A stretch of 35,949 nt of DNA, taken from the NCBI GenBank assembly GCA_024405735.1, contig JAKSOF010000019.1:1-35949 (forward strand). Reading direction: 5' to 3'. Shown in pieces: positions 1 to 8,040 of the stretch (the stretch's first letter is position 1; every line of letters starts with the position of its first letter). The position numbers and the translations under genes were made by a program. Source of the DNA: Victivallaceae bacterium. GTDB lineage: Bacteria > Verrucomicrobiota > Lentisphaeria > Victivallales > Victivallaceae. The notes under the pieces were generated by a model that saw only the letters and a list, made by a program, of their open reading frames with translations, was not told where the DNA came from and ran no database searches.

Positions 1-61
1 TCCCATCCGACTGCGCGCTCGTCGGCAACCGACTCGCATCCGACAGCAATCAAAGCGTATG
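1..61 (-). repeat. Dispersed hairpin repeat, copy C (cut by the window edge)
   Basis: Read on the minus strand, this matches the left end of the large repeat copies at 19027 and 33617, including the phrase GTCGGATGCGAG and the flank CATACGCTTT seen just before copy A. The copy runs off the window at base 1. Its hairpin at 21-33 (GTCGG-CAA-CCGAC) differs from the other copies (GGCGG-CAA-CCGCC) by two substitutions that keep the pairing. Confidence 0.85.
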
Positions 62-69
62 TGGTTTTT

Positions 70-125
70 CTCTCATCTCTCATCTCTCATCTCTCATCTC
101 TCATCTCTCATCTCTCATCTCTCAT
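70..125. repeat. Perfect heptamer tandem repeat (CTCTCAT)x8
   Basis: Eight uninterrupted copies of CTCTCAT occupy 70-125, with a partial ninth. The tract lies about 240 bp beyond the oppC stop codon, next to repeat copy C. A unit of 7 is not a multiple of 3, and no convincing reading frame crosses it. It looks like a minisatellite that can change length by slippage. Confidence 0.95.
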
Positions 126-134
126 CTCTAAAAC

Positions 135-360
135 CGCAGGAGATTTTAAGGGGGCAGGGGGATCTTTAGCAAAAAGTAAAAAACTACCATACGCGAAGTC
201 GCGAGTACCGGAAGTGCGAAGCACCGAGGAACGGATGCGCGAGAGCGCGGGGGCTCCCCCGAAAATCGACCGGCTCGTCACGGCGTAGCCCGCAGGGCGA
301 AGACGGAAGCCGCGAAGCGGGGCGCACCCTCTCACGGGTGCGCAGGAGATTTTAAGGGGG
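135..360. repeat. 20-bp direct repeats bracketing a hairpin-rich block; rest of the 1-362 gap is non-coding
   Basis: A 20-base string beginning CGCAGGAGATTTTAAG occurs at 135-154 and again at 341-360. Between the two copies are several short palindromes: GTGC-GAA-GCAC near 217, GGGGG-CT-CCCCC near 250, GCCC-GCA-GGGC near 288, CCGC-GAA-GCGG near 310, and GCGCACCC-TCTCAC-GGGTGCGC at 322-343. I see no credible gene in 1-362. The last hairpin lies just past the oppC stop on the minus strand but has no T-run, so it is not a standard intrinsic terminator. Confidence 0.8.
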
Positions 361-362
361 AT

Positions 363-1295
363 TTACCGTCCTCTGCTTTCTTTCGGGTCAAATGCGTCGC
401 GCATCGCGTCGCCGAGGAGGTTGAGCGCCAGGACTAAAATGAACATAAAGAGCGTCGCACCGCCGATTTCCCAATAGACGCCGCGCCATAATTTTTCCTG
501 CCCGTCGGCGATCATCACGCCCCAGCTCGGCGCGCTCTGGACGCCGAGACCGAGGTAACTCACGATCACTTCGAGCATCACGGCTCCGGCGAAAGTGAGC
601 GTAAAGAAAATGATGACAAGATGCCGCAGATTGGGCAGAATATGGCGGCAGATGATGCGGAAACTCCCGACGCCCGCGATTTTGGCGGCTTCGACGTAGG
701 GCGCTTTTTTGAGTTTCATGCATTCGGCGCGGATGACGCGGCTCAACGTCACCCATCCCGTGAGTCCGATCGCCATATAGACGGCGAGCATTCCCGGCTC
801 GACGTGGATACACGCCGCCATGCCGCGCACGGCATTCATCAGCGCCGGCGGCAAAAAGCCGCGTGAGATCAGCAATGCGAAACCGAGGATGAAAAGCAGA
901 CTCGGCATCGATGCGAAAACGCTGTAAAGCCAGACGACGAGATCATCCCAGAATTTTCCGAAATACCCGGCAAGCGTGCCGAAAAAAACACCCAGCACCA
1001 CGGCGATCACGCCGGAAACGATGCCGACTTTCATCGCGGTCGCCGTCCCGGCGACGGCGCGGAAAAAGACGTCGCGTCCCTGATAATCCGTGCCGAAAAG
1101 ATGACGGGAGTCGGGTTTCCGGAATTTTTCGCCGAGCGCCTGATCGTAGGCGGGACGCACATCGCGCATCTGGCACGAAACGCTGTAAATTTCGATCCCG
1201 ACGGCAAGGAGCATATAAAGCGCGACGATGGCGAAAGAAACCGCGCCCCACGGATTTTTCAGAAGTTTTTTGAAAGGTGTGATGTTTTGTGCCAT
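363..1295 (-). CDS. oppC: ABC transporter permease, DppC/OppC family
   Basis: The 310-residue protein is an inner-membrane permease of the peptide/nickel ABC importer type. An N-terminal OppC_N-like helix (about 17-37) is followed by the typical HLFGTDYQGRD stretch and a BPD_transp_1 domain with about five hydrophobic segments. The EAA loop that contacts the ATPase is clear (EAAKIAGVGSFRIICRHILPN region, about 205-225). It starts 4 bp after the mnmG stop, and its AAGGA ribosome site lies inside the mnmG 3' end, so it should be cotranscribed with the upstream translation genes. Usually oppC follows oppB, with ATPase and binding-protein genes nearby. None is present here, and 362 bp of repeats follow. 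The substrate (peptide, nickel or sugar oligomer) cannot be told from a permease alone. Confidence 0.9.
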   Translation of the reverse strand: MAQNITPFKKLLKNPWGAVSFAIVALYMLLAVGIEIYSVSCQMRDVRPAYDQALGEKFRKPDSRHLFGTDYQGRDVFFRAVAGTATAMKVGIVSGVIAVVLGVFFGTLAGYFGKFWDDLVVWLYSVFASMPSLLFILGFALLISRGFLPPALMNAVRGMAACIHVEPGMLAVYMAIGLTGWVTLSRVIRAECMKLKKAPYVEAAKIAGVGSFRIICRHILPNLRHLVIIFFTLTFAGAVMLEVIVSYLGLGVQSAPSWGVMIADGQEKLWRGVYWEIGGATLFMFILVLALNLLGDAMRDAFDPKESRGR

Positions 1296-1299
1296 AAAA

Positions 1300-3159
1300 T
1301 CATTCCTTTTTCCGGCGGCGCAATGCGACTTGCAAAAGTGCGGTGTCCGAGGGCGTCACGCCGTCGATGCGTCCCGCCTGCGCGACGGTAAGCGGACGCA
1401 GTTTCACCAGTTTCTGCCGCGATTCGTTACTCAAGCCTTCCAGTTCCGCATAATTGAAATCGGGAGGAATCTCCAACTGATCGAGTTTTTTCATCCTTTC
1501 GATCTGGAGAAGCTCCCGTTGCAGATAGCCGTCGTAGTGCGCTTCGACGGCGAGCATTTTCGCCAGCCGTTCGCGGAAGTTGCCCGCAAGTTCGGGCAAT
1601 GCGCTTTCGGGGAAGGGCAGTTCGATATTTCCGGGAGAAGCGACGTCGATCCCCTTGAGCAGACTCCAGAGCGTTTTTCCGTTGTGATGACGCATTTGCG
1701 CCAGATCTCTCAATTCGGAAAATTTTTCTTTGAAATCCTGATAGGCACGGTATTTTTTCTCCGGCAGTATCCCCGCGTTGTAAGCGAATTCCGCCAACCG
1801 GAGATCGGCATTGTCCTGCCGGATCGAGAGGCGGTATTCGGCGCGGCTGGTAAAAAGCCGGTAGGGTTCAACGATCTCCTTGGTGGCGAGGTCGTCGAGC
1901 ATCACGCCGATGTAACTTGTGTCACGCCCGGGCGCGAGCAATGGTTTCCCTGCGGCGTAGCGGCTCGCATTCATCCCGGCGATCAAACCTTGCCCCGCCG
2001 CTTCCTCGTAACCGCTTGTCCCGTTGATCTGTCCGGCGGTGAAAAGATTGTCGTAACGCTTGTTGCGGAGCGTGCATTCCAGTTGATCGGGGTAGATGAA
2101 ATCGTATTCGATCGCGTAGGCGTAGCGCATGATCTCGGCGTTTTCCAGTCCGGGGATCGAGTGGACCATCTCTTTTTGGACGGCAATCGGCAAACTGGTG
2201 GAAAGTCCGTTGAGATAGTATTCCCCCGACTGCGCCCCCTCCGGCTCCAGATAAAGCAGATGGCGGGGATGTTGCGGGAAACGCACGACTTTGTCCTCAA
2301 ACGAGGGACAATAACGCGTCCCGATGCCCTTGATGATGCCGCGGTACATCGGCGATTCGTCAAGATGGCGGCGGACGATTTCCGCCGTTTCATCGGTGGT
2401 GTAGACCATGTGACAGGCAAGTTCCCGGTGCGCTGCCTGCGGCAACTCCGGCAAATCGCTTTTGTCCCAGAAACTGAAACGCTCGCCGCCCGTTTCCGAC
2501 GGCTGAAGTTCCATTTTGCTGAAGTCGATCGACTTGGCGACCAGCCGCGGCGGAGTTCCGGTTTTCAACCTGCCGAGGCGCAGTTTCAGGCGTTCGCTCA
2601 ACGCGTGCGAAAGCGCGTTGGATGGGAAATCTCCGGCACGCCCGCCCGGAAAGTGGTTCAAACCGTAGTGCAGAAGTCCGTTGAGAAAAGTTCCCGTCGT
2701 CAACACGACGGCGCGGCAGAAAAAGTGCTCTCCCAACTGGGTGACGACACCGGTGATGCGGCCGTTTTCCACATCGAAATCGACGGCTTCACTTTGCATT
2801 ACCGTCAGATCCGGAGTCGATTCGAGCAACATTTTCATCGCGCGCTGATAGATTTGCTTGTCGCATTGCGCACGGGGCGAGTGGACGGCGGGACCCTTGG
2901 TGCGGTTGAGCATCCGGAACTGGATCGCCGCCGCTTCGGCGACGATGCCCTGGATCCCGCCCATCGCATCAATTTCGCGCACGACCTGACCTTTGGCGAT
3001 GCCGCCGATGCAGGGGTTGCAACTCATCTGCCCGATGTGGTCGCAGTGAAGCGTCAACAGCAATGTTTTCGCTCCCGACCGGGCGGCGGCGTGGGCGGCT
3101 TCGCATCCCGCGTGACCCGCTCCGACGACGATGACGTCAAAAATCCCGTCCGGCGTCAT
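1300..3159 (-). CDS. mnmG: tRNA uridine-5-carboxymethylaminomethyl modification enzyme MnmG (GidA)
   Basis: This FAD protein works with MnmE to install the cmnm5 group on U34 of tRNAs reading split-box codons. At 619 residues it has normal length. The dinucleotide-binding motif GAGHAG lies at 13-18, the family signature SCNPCIGGIAKG at 46-57, and the conserved GTSGYEEAAGQG stretch in the middle. The start overlaps the thiE stop by 4 bp, and oppC follows after 4 bp. The C-terminal helical domain that contacts MnmE and tRNA appears complete, ending in a basic tail. A long open frame on the opposite strand (1228-3174) is only its shadow. Confidence 0.97.
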   Translation of the reverse strand: MTPDGIFDVIVVGAGHAGCEAAHAAARSGAKTLLLTLHCDHIGQMSCNPCIGGIAKGQVVREIDAMGGIQGIVAEAAAIQFRMLNRTKGPAVHSPRAQCDKQIYQRAMKMLLESTPDLTVMQSEAVDFDVENGRITGVVTQLGEHFFCRAVVLTTGTFLNGLLHYGLNHFPGGRAGDFPSNALSHALSERLKLRLGRLKTGTPPRLVAKSIDFSKMELQPSETGGERFSFWDKSDLPELPQAAHRELACHMVYTTDETAEIVRRHLDESPMYRGIIKGIGTRYCPSFEDKVVRFPQHPRHLLYLEPEGAQSGEYYLNGLSTSLPIAVQKEMVHSIPGLENAEIMRYAYAIEYDFIYPDQLECTLRNKRYDNLFTAGQINGTSGYEEAAGQGLIAGMNASRYAAGKPLLAPGRDTSYIGVMLDDLATKEIVEPYRLFTSRAEYRLSIRQDNADLRLAEFAYNAGILPEKKYRAYQDFKEKFSELRDLAQMRHHNGKTLWSLLKGIDVASPGNIELPFPESALPELAGNFRERLAKMLAVEAHYDGYLQRELLQIERMKKLDQLEIPPDFNYAELEGLSNESRQKLVKLRPLTVAQAGRIDGVTPSDTALLQVALRRRKKE

Positions 3160-3806
3160 TTCCGCTTCTCCTGAAAGATTTTTTGCGTCAGTTGGTCAAG
3201 TTCGCGTGTCGCTTCCGCGATGTCGGACGCGCCGAAAATTGCGGAAACGATCGCCGCGCCCGCGATGCCGCGGTCGGCAAAGAGGGGCAGATTTTCCGCC
3301 GTGATGCCGCCGATGACGACAACGGGGATCCTGACCGCTTTGATGATCGCATCCAATTCATTTTGCGAAACGATTTCGGCGTCGTTTTTGGTCGAAGTCG
3401 GAAACATCGCTCCGACGCCGAGATAATCCGCCCCCGCCGCTTCGGCGGCGACGGCTTCGGCGACCGTGTGCGCGGAAACGCCCATGATTTTGCCGGGACC
3501 GAGGAAAGCGCGCACCTGACTTGCGTTTTCATCGCATTGCCCGATGTGGACTCCGACCGCTCCGCAGTCGACGGCGATCGCGGGATCGTCGTTGATGATC
3601 AAGGGGATATGATGACGCTGACAAAGTTTCTGCACCTTTTCCGCTTCGCGCGAAAATTCGGTGCCGCCAAGTTCTTTTTCCCGCAACTGGAGCATCGTTG
3701 CCCCGTTTTCGAGCGCGGTTTGCACCGCCGTCAGAAAATCGCGTTTCCCGATCGCATGGCGGTCGGTCACGGCGTAAAGCCGCAAAGCATCACGCAAGGA
3801 ACTCAT
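3156..3806 (-). CDS. thiE: Thiamine-phosphate synthase ThiE
   Basis: ThiE joins hydroxymethylpyrimidine pyrophosphate and thiazole phosphate to make thiamine monophosphate in the cytoplasm. The 216-residue TIM barrel has the family motifs: LQLREK at 39-44 for diphosphate binding, NDD at 72-74 (Mg2+), VHIGQ at 86-90, GVGAMFPTSTK at 130-140 and IGGI near 165. It overlaps the thiM 3' end by 17 bp and the mnmG start by 4 bp. Beside thiM it gives a thiazole salvage pair. The pyrimidine branch (thiC, thiD) must be elsewhere if present. No TPP riboswitch can fit, because the gene is internal to an overlapping operon. Confidence 0.95.
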   Translation of the reverse strand: MSSLRDALRLYAVTDRHAIGKRDFLTAVQTALENGATMLQLREKELGGTEFSREAEKVQKLCQRHHIPLIINDDPAIAVDCGAVGVHIGQCDENASQVRAFLGPGKIMGVSAHTVAEAVAAEAAGADYLGVGAMFPTSTKNDAEIVSQNELDAIIKAVRIPVVVIGGITAENLPLFADRGIAGAAIVSAIFGASDIAEATRELDQLTQKIFQEKRK

Positions 3807-4608
3807 ATTTGCCTCTGATTTGCAGATCGCGATCGGTCAGATTGCCGATGGCGTCAAGCAGTTTTACCTTAAAAGTGCCGCAAGCATTGGCGTTTGGAAG
3901 CGATCGACAGGCGATCTCCCCCGCGACGCCCATGGCGATCACCGCGCTGAATTGTGACGCAAAAAGCGTTTCCTTTTGAATCGCGCAAGCGGCGCAAAGC
4001 GCGCCGAGCGCACATCCCGTGCCCGTGATGTTTTCCAGCATCGGGCAGTCGTTGAAAATCACCGCAGTCGATGCGCCGTCGGTGATGAAGTCCCGCTTGC
4101 CCGTCGCGATCGCGATCAATTGATGCTCCGAGGCGAAACGCCGCAAGCCGTCGACGATGAGACTTTGCTCCAAATCGATTTTTCCCGCATCGACGCCGCG
4201 CCCCGGGACCCCGCTGATCCCGGAAAGGAAAAGCATTTCCGCGAGATTGCCCTTGACGACGTCGGGGCGAACTTCCCGGATGATCTTTGCCGCCGCCTCC
4301 TGACGCGCCGAAGTCGCTCCGACGCCGACAGGGTCGAAAACGACAGGGATATGCCGTTCCTTTGCCGCCCTGCCGGAGATGAGCATCGCATCCAGACCCG
4401 ACGGATCGATCGTCCCGATATTGAGATAAAGCGCGTCGGCGCATTTTGTCGCATCGGCGGCTTCCTGCGGGGAATCCGCCATCATCGGCGACGCTCCGGC
4501 GGCGAGCAAAACATCCGCGCAGAAATTGGCGGTGACGAAATTGGTGATGGCATGCACCAACGGACGCTCTTGCCGGATCAAAGCGAGGGTGGAAAAACCG
4601 ATTTTCAT
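3790..4608 (-). CDS. thiM: Hydroxyethylthiazole kinase ThiM
   Basis: ThiM phosphorylates 4-methyl-5-(2-hydroxyethyl)thiazole with ATP, the salvage entry of the thiazole half of thiamine. The 272-residue ribokinase-fold protein shows PLVHAITNFV at 16-25, FDPVGVGATS at 91-100 and the anion-hole/active-site stretch NITGTGCALGA at 193-203, with Cys199 at the family's conserved Cys position. It begins 4 bp inside the smpB 3' end, so it is translationally coupled to a ribosome-rescue gene, and it overlaps thiE downstream. Salvage rather than full synthesis of thiazole is suggested because no thiG, thiS or thiH is nearby; this is inference from a limited window. Confidence 0.95.
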   Translation of the reverse strand: MKIGFSTLALIRQERPLVHAITNFVTANFCADVLLAAGASPMMADSPQEAADATKCADALYLNIGTIDPSGLDAMLISGRAAKERHIPVVFDPVGVGATSARQEAAAKIIREVRPDVVKGNLAEMLFLSGISGVPGRGVDAGKIDLEQSLIVDGLRRFASEHQLIAIATGKRDFITDGASTAVIFNDCPMLENITGTGCALGALCAACAIQKETLFASQFSAVIAMGVAGEIACRSLPNANACGTFKVKLLDAIGNLTDRDLQIRGKYEFLA

Positions 4609-5066
4609 TTCCTCAGCGCCCGACGGATCTCGCGGTCGCTCTCCCTTTTTTTCAAATCTTCACGCTGGTCGGCGTGCGTTTTGCCCTGACAGTAGGCGAT
4701 CTCGACTTTGACCAGTCCGTTTTTGAGGTAAAAACGAAGCGGGATCACCGTGCCGCCTTTGGTGTCGAGCCACTGGGCGAGTTTGAGGATCTCGCGCTTG
4801 TGAAGCAGTAAAGCGCGCTCCTGTTTCGCCGGATGGTTGAAAATGTTGCCGAATTCATACTGGGCAATATGCACGTTGGCAAGGATCGCGCGGCGGTTCT
4901 TGATGTAGACGTAACCGTCCTGCAGCTGGATCGCCCGCGCCCGGCAGCTTTTGACTTCGGTGCCGGAAAGGCGTATGCCCGCTTCAAAACGGTCAAGTAC
5001 CGTATAATTGTGAAACGCTTTTTTGTTGCTCGCGAGCAACGGTTCGCCGGGATCTTTGCGGGGCAT
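4605..5066 (-). CDS. smpB: SsrA-binding protein SmpB
   Basis: SmpB binds tmRNA and brings it to ribosomes stalled without a stop codon. The 153-residue protein has the OB-fold core with NKKAFHNYTVLDRFEAGI and SGTEVKSCR, then the basic C-terminal tail (GKTHADQREDLKKRE onward) that enters the mRNA channel. The tail normally reads GKKxyDKRE. Here THADQRED replaces part of that basic stretch, a small oddity. It follows dnaJ after 3 bp and overlaps thiM by 4 bp. I did not see the tmRNA gene (ssrA) in the window. Confidence 0.96.
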   Translation of the reverse strand: MPRKDPGEPLLASNKKAFHNYTVLDRFEAGIRLSGTEVKSCRARAIQLQDGYVYIKNRRAILANVHIAQYEFGNIFNHPAKQERALLLHKREILKLAQWLDTKGGTVIPLRFYLKNGLVKVEIAYCQGKTHADQREDLKKRESDREIRRALRK

Positions 5067-5069
5067 GTT

Positions 5070-6212
5070 TTACTCCTCGCGCAGAAATTTTCCGGCGCGC
5101 GTCTGAAATTCCTTTTGCCGCGGCTGATTGGATGCCGTGAGCGACGCATTGAATTGATCGAGCAAAGATTGTTGCTCTTTGCTGAGCTTGACGGGGCTTT
5201 CGATATCGACGCGGACGTGCAAATCACCGCGTGCGCCGCCGCGCAGACTCGGCGCGCCTTTTCCCTTGATGCGCAAGACCGTACCGCTTTGCGTACCCGC
5301 CGGAATTTTCATTTTGGTTTTGCCGGCGATCGTCGGCACGTCGACCACGCCGCCGTTGACGGCGACGGCAAGCGGCACCGGCACGATGCAGAGCAGATCG
5401 TCGCCGGAACGCTCAAAGACGTTGCTCGTCCTGACGCGGATGAAAACGTAAAGGTCGCCGCTCGGACCGCCGTTGGAGCCCGCGTTGCCCTTGCCGGAAA
5501 CGCGCAACTGGGAGCCTGTCATCACGCCGGGACGGATCTGGATCTGAAACGTTTCCCGCAACTGCATACGGCCGTTGCCGTGGCATTTTTTGCAGGGTTT
5601 CTCGATCACCTTGCCGGAGCCGCCGCAGGCGGAGCATGGCTGACGCACGCTGAAAAACCCCTGCGACATCGTGATCGACCCGGTGCCGTTGCAACGGCTG
5701 CAGCGTTTCTTGCCGGAACCCGCTTCACAGCCGGAGCCGTGACAGTCGGAACATTCGACAAGGTGCGGGATCGTCACCGACTTGGTGGCGCCGTACATCG
5801 CGTCCTCGAAGTCGATTTCCATATCGTAGCGCAGATCGTCGCCGGGGACAGGGGCGTTGGGATTACGGCTCCTGCCGCCGCCGAAAAGATCCTCGAACGA
5901 AAATCCGCCGCGCCCGCCGCCGAAAAACTGGCTGAAAATATCCTGCGCCCGCTGATAATCGGCGCCGCCGCCCGCGCCGTGACTGGCGTTGGTGTAGGCT
6001 TCGTGCCCCATCTGGTCGTACTGGCGGCGTTTGGAATCGTCGCCCAATACCTCGTAAGCGAGCGAAATGTCCTTGAATTTTTCCTCCGCTTCCTTGTTGC
6101 CGGGGTTGCGGTCGGGGTGATATTTCAAGGCAAGTTTGCGGTATGCTTTTTTGATTTCGTCGGCGGTCGCGTTTTTCGTGACGCCGAGCGTATCATAATA
6201 GTCTTTTCCCAT
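5070..6212 (-). CDS. dnaJ: Chaperone protein DnaJ (type I Hsp40)
   Basis: This co-chaperone stimulates DnaK ATPase and delivers unfolded clients. The 380 residues carry the J domain with HPD at 32-34, a Gly/Phe-rich linker (about 73-118), four zinc-finger CxxCxGxG repeats (154-161, 171-178, 193-200, 207-214), and the two C-terminal substrate-binding barrels. All four zinc repeats are intact, so it is a full type I protein. It begins 3 bp after the grpE stop. dnaK is not in the window; many genomes place it beside grpE, so its absence here means it is encoded elsewhere. Confidence 0.98.
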   Translation of the reverse strand: MGKDYYDTLGVTKNATADEIKKAYRKLALKYHPDRNPGNKEAEEKFKDISLAYEVLGDDSKRRQYDQMGHEAYTNASHGAGGGADYQRAQDIFSQFFGGGRGGFSFEDLFGGGRSRNPNAPVPGDDLRYDMEIDFEDAMYGATKSVTIPHLVECSDCHGSGCEAGSGKKRCSRCNGTGSITMSQGFFSVRQPCSACGGSGKVIEKPCKKCHGNGRMQLRETFQIQIRPGVMTGSQLRVSGKGNAGSNGGPSGDLYVFIRVRTSNVFERSGDDLLCIVPVPLAVAVNGGVVDVPTIAGKTKMKIPAGTQSGTVLRIKGKGAPSLRGGARGDLHVRVDIESPVKLSKEQQSLLDQFNASLTASNQPRQKEFQTRAGKFLREE

Positions 6213-6215
6213 ATT

Positions 6216-6848
6216 TTACTTTTCCTCTTTTTCCGGATTGTTTTCCGCTTGCGGCGCGCCGGATGAAACGACGACGCGTGCGGGGCGCAGCAGCCGTTCG
6301 CCGAGTTTGAAACCGCGATTCCATTCCCGGATGATCGTGCCTTCGGGAACTGTTTCCGAGGGTTCCTTCGCCACGGCATCGTGGAATTTCGGGTCGAATT
6401 TCTGATTGACGCTCTCCAGCGGCGTCACTCCGATCTCCTCGAAGACCTTGAAAAACTGGTCGATGATCATTTTGAGCCCCTGCCGGATCGAATCGATGTT
6501 GTCCGACTTGACGGCGGCGTTGTCCGCCATCGAGAGATAGTCGAAAACGGTCAAAAACGGCGTCAGCGTATCGGCGACCGTGAGCGCGCGGGTTTCGGCG
6601 ATGTCCTTGGCGACGCGCTTGCGGTAATTCTGATATTCCGCCTGCAAATAGAGATATTTCTGGGCGAGCTCGGCGAGTTTTTCCTCGGGAGTAAGTTCTT
6701 TGACTTCCTCCTTTTTTTCCGCTTCCGCCGCTTCTTCGGCGACTTCGGGCGCCTGGTCTTTTGTTTCCGCCGCATCCGGTGTCGCGGTGCCGCCTTCACA
6801 TTGCGTCCATTCGGTATTTTCCTGCGGAGTCTTTTCTTCGTCTGCCAT
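6216..6848 (-). CDS. grpE: Nucleotide exchange factor GrpE
   Basis: GrpE releases ADP from DnaK. The 210 residues have a long, low-complexity Glu/Lys/Ala N-terminus (about 1-58), a coiled-coil dimer stalk, and the C-terminal beta-wing domain with the GrpE signature around EIGVTPLESVNQKFDPKFHDA. The ATG at 6848 is preceded by a strong GAGGAGG ribosome site. It is the first gene of the seven-gene minus-strand run. A sigma-70 promoter lies 50-80 bp upstream, and I see no CIRCE element and no hrcA gene, so heat control by HrcA is not evident here. Confidence 0.96.
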   Translation of the reverse strand: MADEEKTPQENTEWTQCEGGTATPDAAETKDQAPEVAEEAAEAEKKEEVKELTPEEKLAELAQKYLYLQAEYQNYRKRVAKDIAETRALTVADTLTPFLTVFDYLSMADNAAVKSDNIDSIRQGLKMIIDQFFKVFEEIGVTPLESVNQKFDPKFHDAVAKEPSETVPEGTIIREWNRGFKLGERLLRPARVVVSSGAPQAENNPEKEEK

Positions 6849-6899
6849 AATTGCCTCCTCAATATTTAAAAACTGCTCTTTACGTTAAAACAAGTACAT

Positions 6900-6928
6900 A
6901 ATATACACTCTTGCGCGCGCGAAGTCAA
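6900..6928 (-). promoter_or_regulatory. Promoter of the grpE operon
   Basis: On the minus strand TTGACT (6923-6928) is followed by 17 bp and then TATATT (6900-6905), about 50 bp before the grpE ATG. It is a near-consensus housekeeping promoter. Confidence 0.8.
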
Positions 6929-6950
6929 TCTTTTTTTGCAAAATTGCCGC

Positions 6951-6979
6951 TTGAAAAAAATGTCTTTTTGCTGTACCTT
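6951..6979 (+). promoter_or_regulatory. Weak candidate promoter of the PfkB kinase gene
   Basis: TTGAAA (6951-6956), 17 bp, then TACCTT (6974-6979), about 35 bp before the ATG at 7014. The -10 matches the consensus poorly, so this is tentative. Confidence 0.35.
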
Positions 6980-7013
6980 ATGTACGGAATCCCAATTTTT
7001 ACAGGAGGTTTTT

Positions 7014-8033
7014 ATGAATCGAAACGGAATTGTCGGCGCCGGTAACTGGATCGTCGATCACGTCAAAACCATCGACCGCTGGCCCGGCGAGGGGAATCTC
7101 TGCAACATTTTGTCGCAAGTCGCGGCTCCCGGCGGCGGTCCCGCCAACGTGCTTTTTGATCTGGCGGTGATGGATCCGGCTTTGCCGCTTTTTGCGGCAG
7201 GTTTGATCGGCGATGACGAAGACGGTGAATACTTGCTTCGCGAAATCGCGCAACACGGTGTGGATCAACGCTTTATGTTTAAGACGAAGTCGGCTTCGAC
7301 GAGTTTCACCGATGCGATGTCGGGGGAGGGGAAGCGTACCTTTTTTCACTGCCGCGGCGCCAATGCGCAACTTGATCGCGAAACGCTCGAAAAAATCGAT
7401 GTGCCGGCAAAATTTTTCTACCTCGGCTATCTCCTTCTCCTGGATGGACTTGATGCCGCTGATCCGGAATACGGCACCGTGGCGGCGCATTTGCTTAAAA
7501 ACTTGCGCGACAAGGGGTTCCGCAACGTGGTCGATTTCGTTTCCGAAGCCCCGGAAAAATTCCGCAAGATCGTTTTCCCCGCTTTGCCCTATATCGATAT
7601 TCTGATCGTCAACGAAGTGGAAGCCTCCGCCTGTTGCGGCATCCCTCTGCGCAAGGCGGACGGGACGATGGATTACGCGAAACTGCCCGACGCGGTCGAT
7701 TTCCTCTTTGCCAAAGGCGTCGGAGAAACGGTCGTCATCCACTTCCCCGAAGGCGCGGCGGGCAGAATGCGCGACGGCAAATATGTCTACGCGCCCAGTT
7801 GCGCGATCAAGCAGAGCGAGATCGTCGGCAGTACCGGAGCGGGCGATGCTTTCTGTGCCGGAGTGATGTACGCGCTTCATCAGGACTGGAGTCTTGAGGA
7901 TGCGCTGAAACTCGGTGCGGCATCGAGCAATTTCAATTTGCGTCACGCGACGGCGTCGGGCGGGGCGGTGTCGCTTCAGAAAATGCAGGAATTTTTGCAG
8001 ACCTGTAAATTTAATGAAGTGGAAAAAGCGTAG
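7014..8033 (+). CDS. PfkB-family carbohydrate kinase
   Basis: A 339-residue ribokinase-like cytoplasmic kinase, which phosphorylates a sugar or nucleoside with ATP. The N-terminal glycine-rich substrate site reads APGGGPANVLFDLA, and the C-terminal PfkB signature reads GSTGAGDAFCAG. The motif normally begins with Asp-Thr; here Gly-Ser precedes the conserved TGAGD, while the catalytic Asp of GAGD is kept. I chose the ATG at 7014 because an ideal AGGAGG lies at 7003-7008; an open frame continues upstream to 6936 but has no ribosome site. It stands alone, divergent from grpE, and no neighbour reveals the substrate. Confidence 0.88.
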   Translation: MNRNGIVGAGNWIVDHVKTIDRWPGEGNLCNILSQVAAPGGGPANVLFDLAVMDPALPLFAAGLIGDDEDGEYLLREIAQHGVDQRFMFKTKSASTSFTDAMSGEGKRTFFHCRGANAQLDRETLEKIDVPAKFFYLGYLLLLDGLDAADPEYGTVAAHLLKNLRDKGFRNVVDFVSEAPEKFRKIVFPALPYIDILIVNEVEASACCGIPLRKADGTMDYAKLPDAVDFLFAKGVGETVVIHFPEGAAGRMRDGKYVYAPSCAIKQSEIVGSTGAGDAFCAGVMYALHQDWSLEDALKLGAASSNFNLRHATASGGAVSLQKMQEFLQTCKFNEVEKA

Positions 8034-8040
8034 ATTTTTT

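Noticed and set aside
70-125. Possible CRISPR array
   Set aside because: Units of 7 bp with no spacers and no cas genes; it is a plain tandem repeat.
61-288. 75-codon frame translating the heptamer as a Ser/Leu/Ile-rich repeat
   Set aside because: Low-complexity product of the minisatellite, no ribosome site, and the rest covers hairpins.
1228-3174. 648-codon open frame on the plus strand
   Set aside because: It lies opposite mnmG, which has full family motifs. GC-rich codon use leaves the antisense frame open, and the translation is rich in Arg, Phe and Asp with no domain.
4600-4620. TPP riboswitch for thiM-thiE
   Set aside because: thiM begins inside smpB, leaving no untranslated leader for a riboswitch.
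4833-6266. 477-codon open frame on the plus strand
   Set aside because: Antisense of smpB and dnaJ, both certain genes; no recognisable domain.
6849-6935. CIRCE/HrcA heat-shock operator before grpE
   Set aside because: No TTAGCACTC-N9-GAGTGCTAA-like inverted repeat is present; only a sigma-70 promoter is seen.
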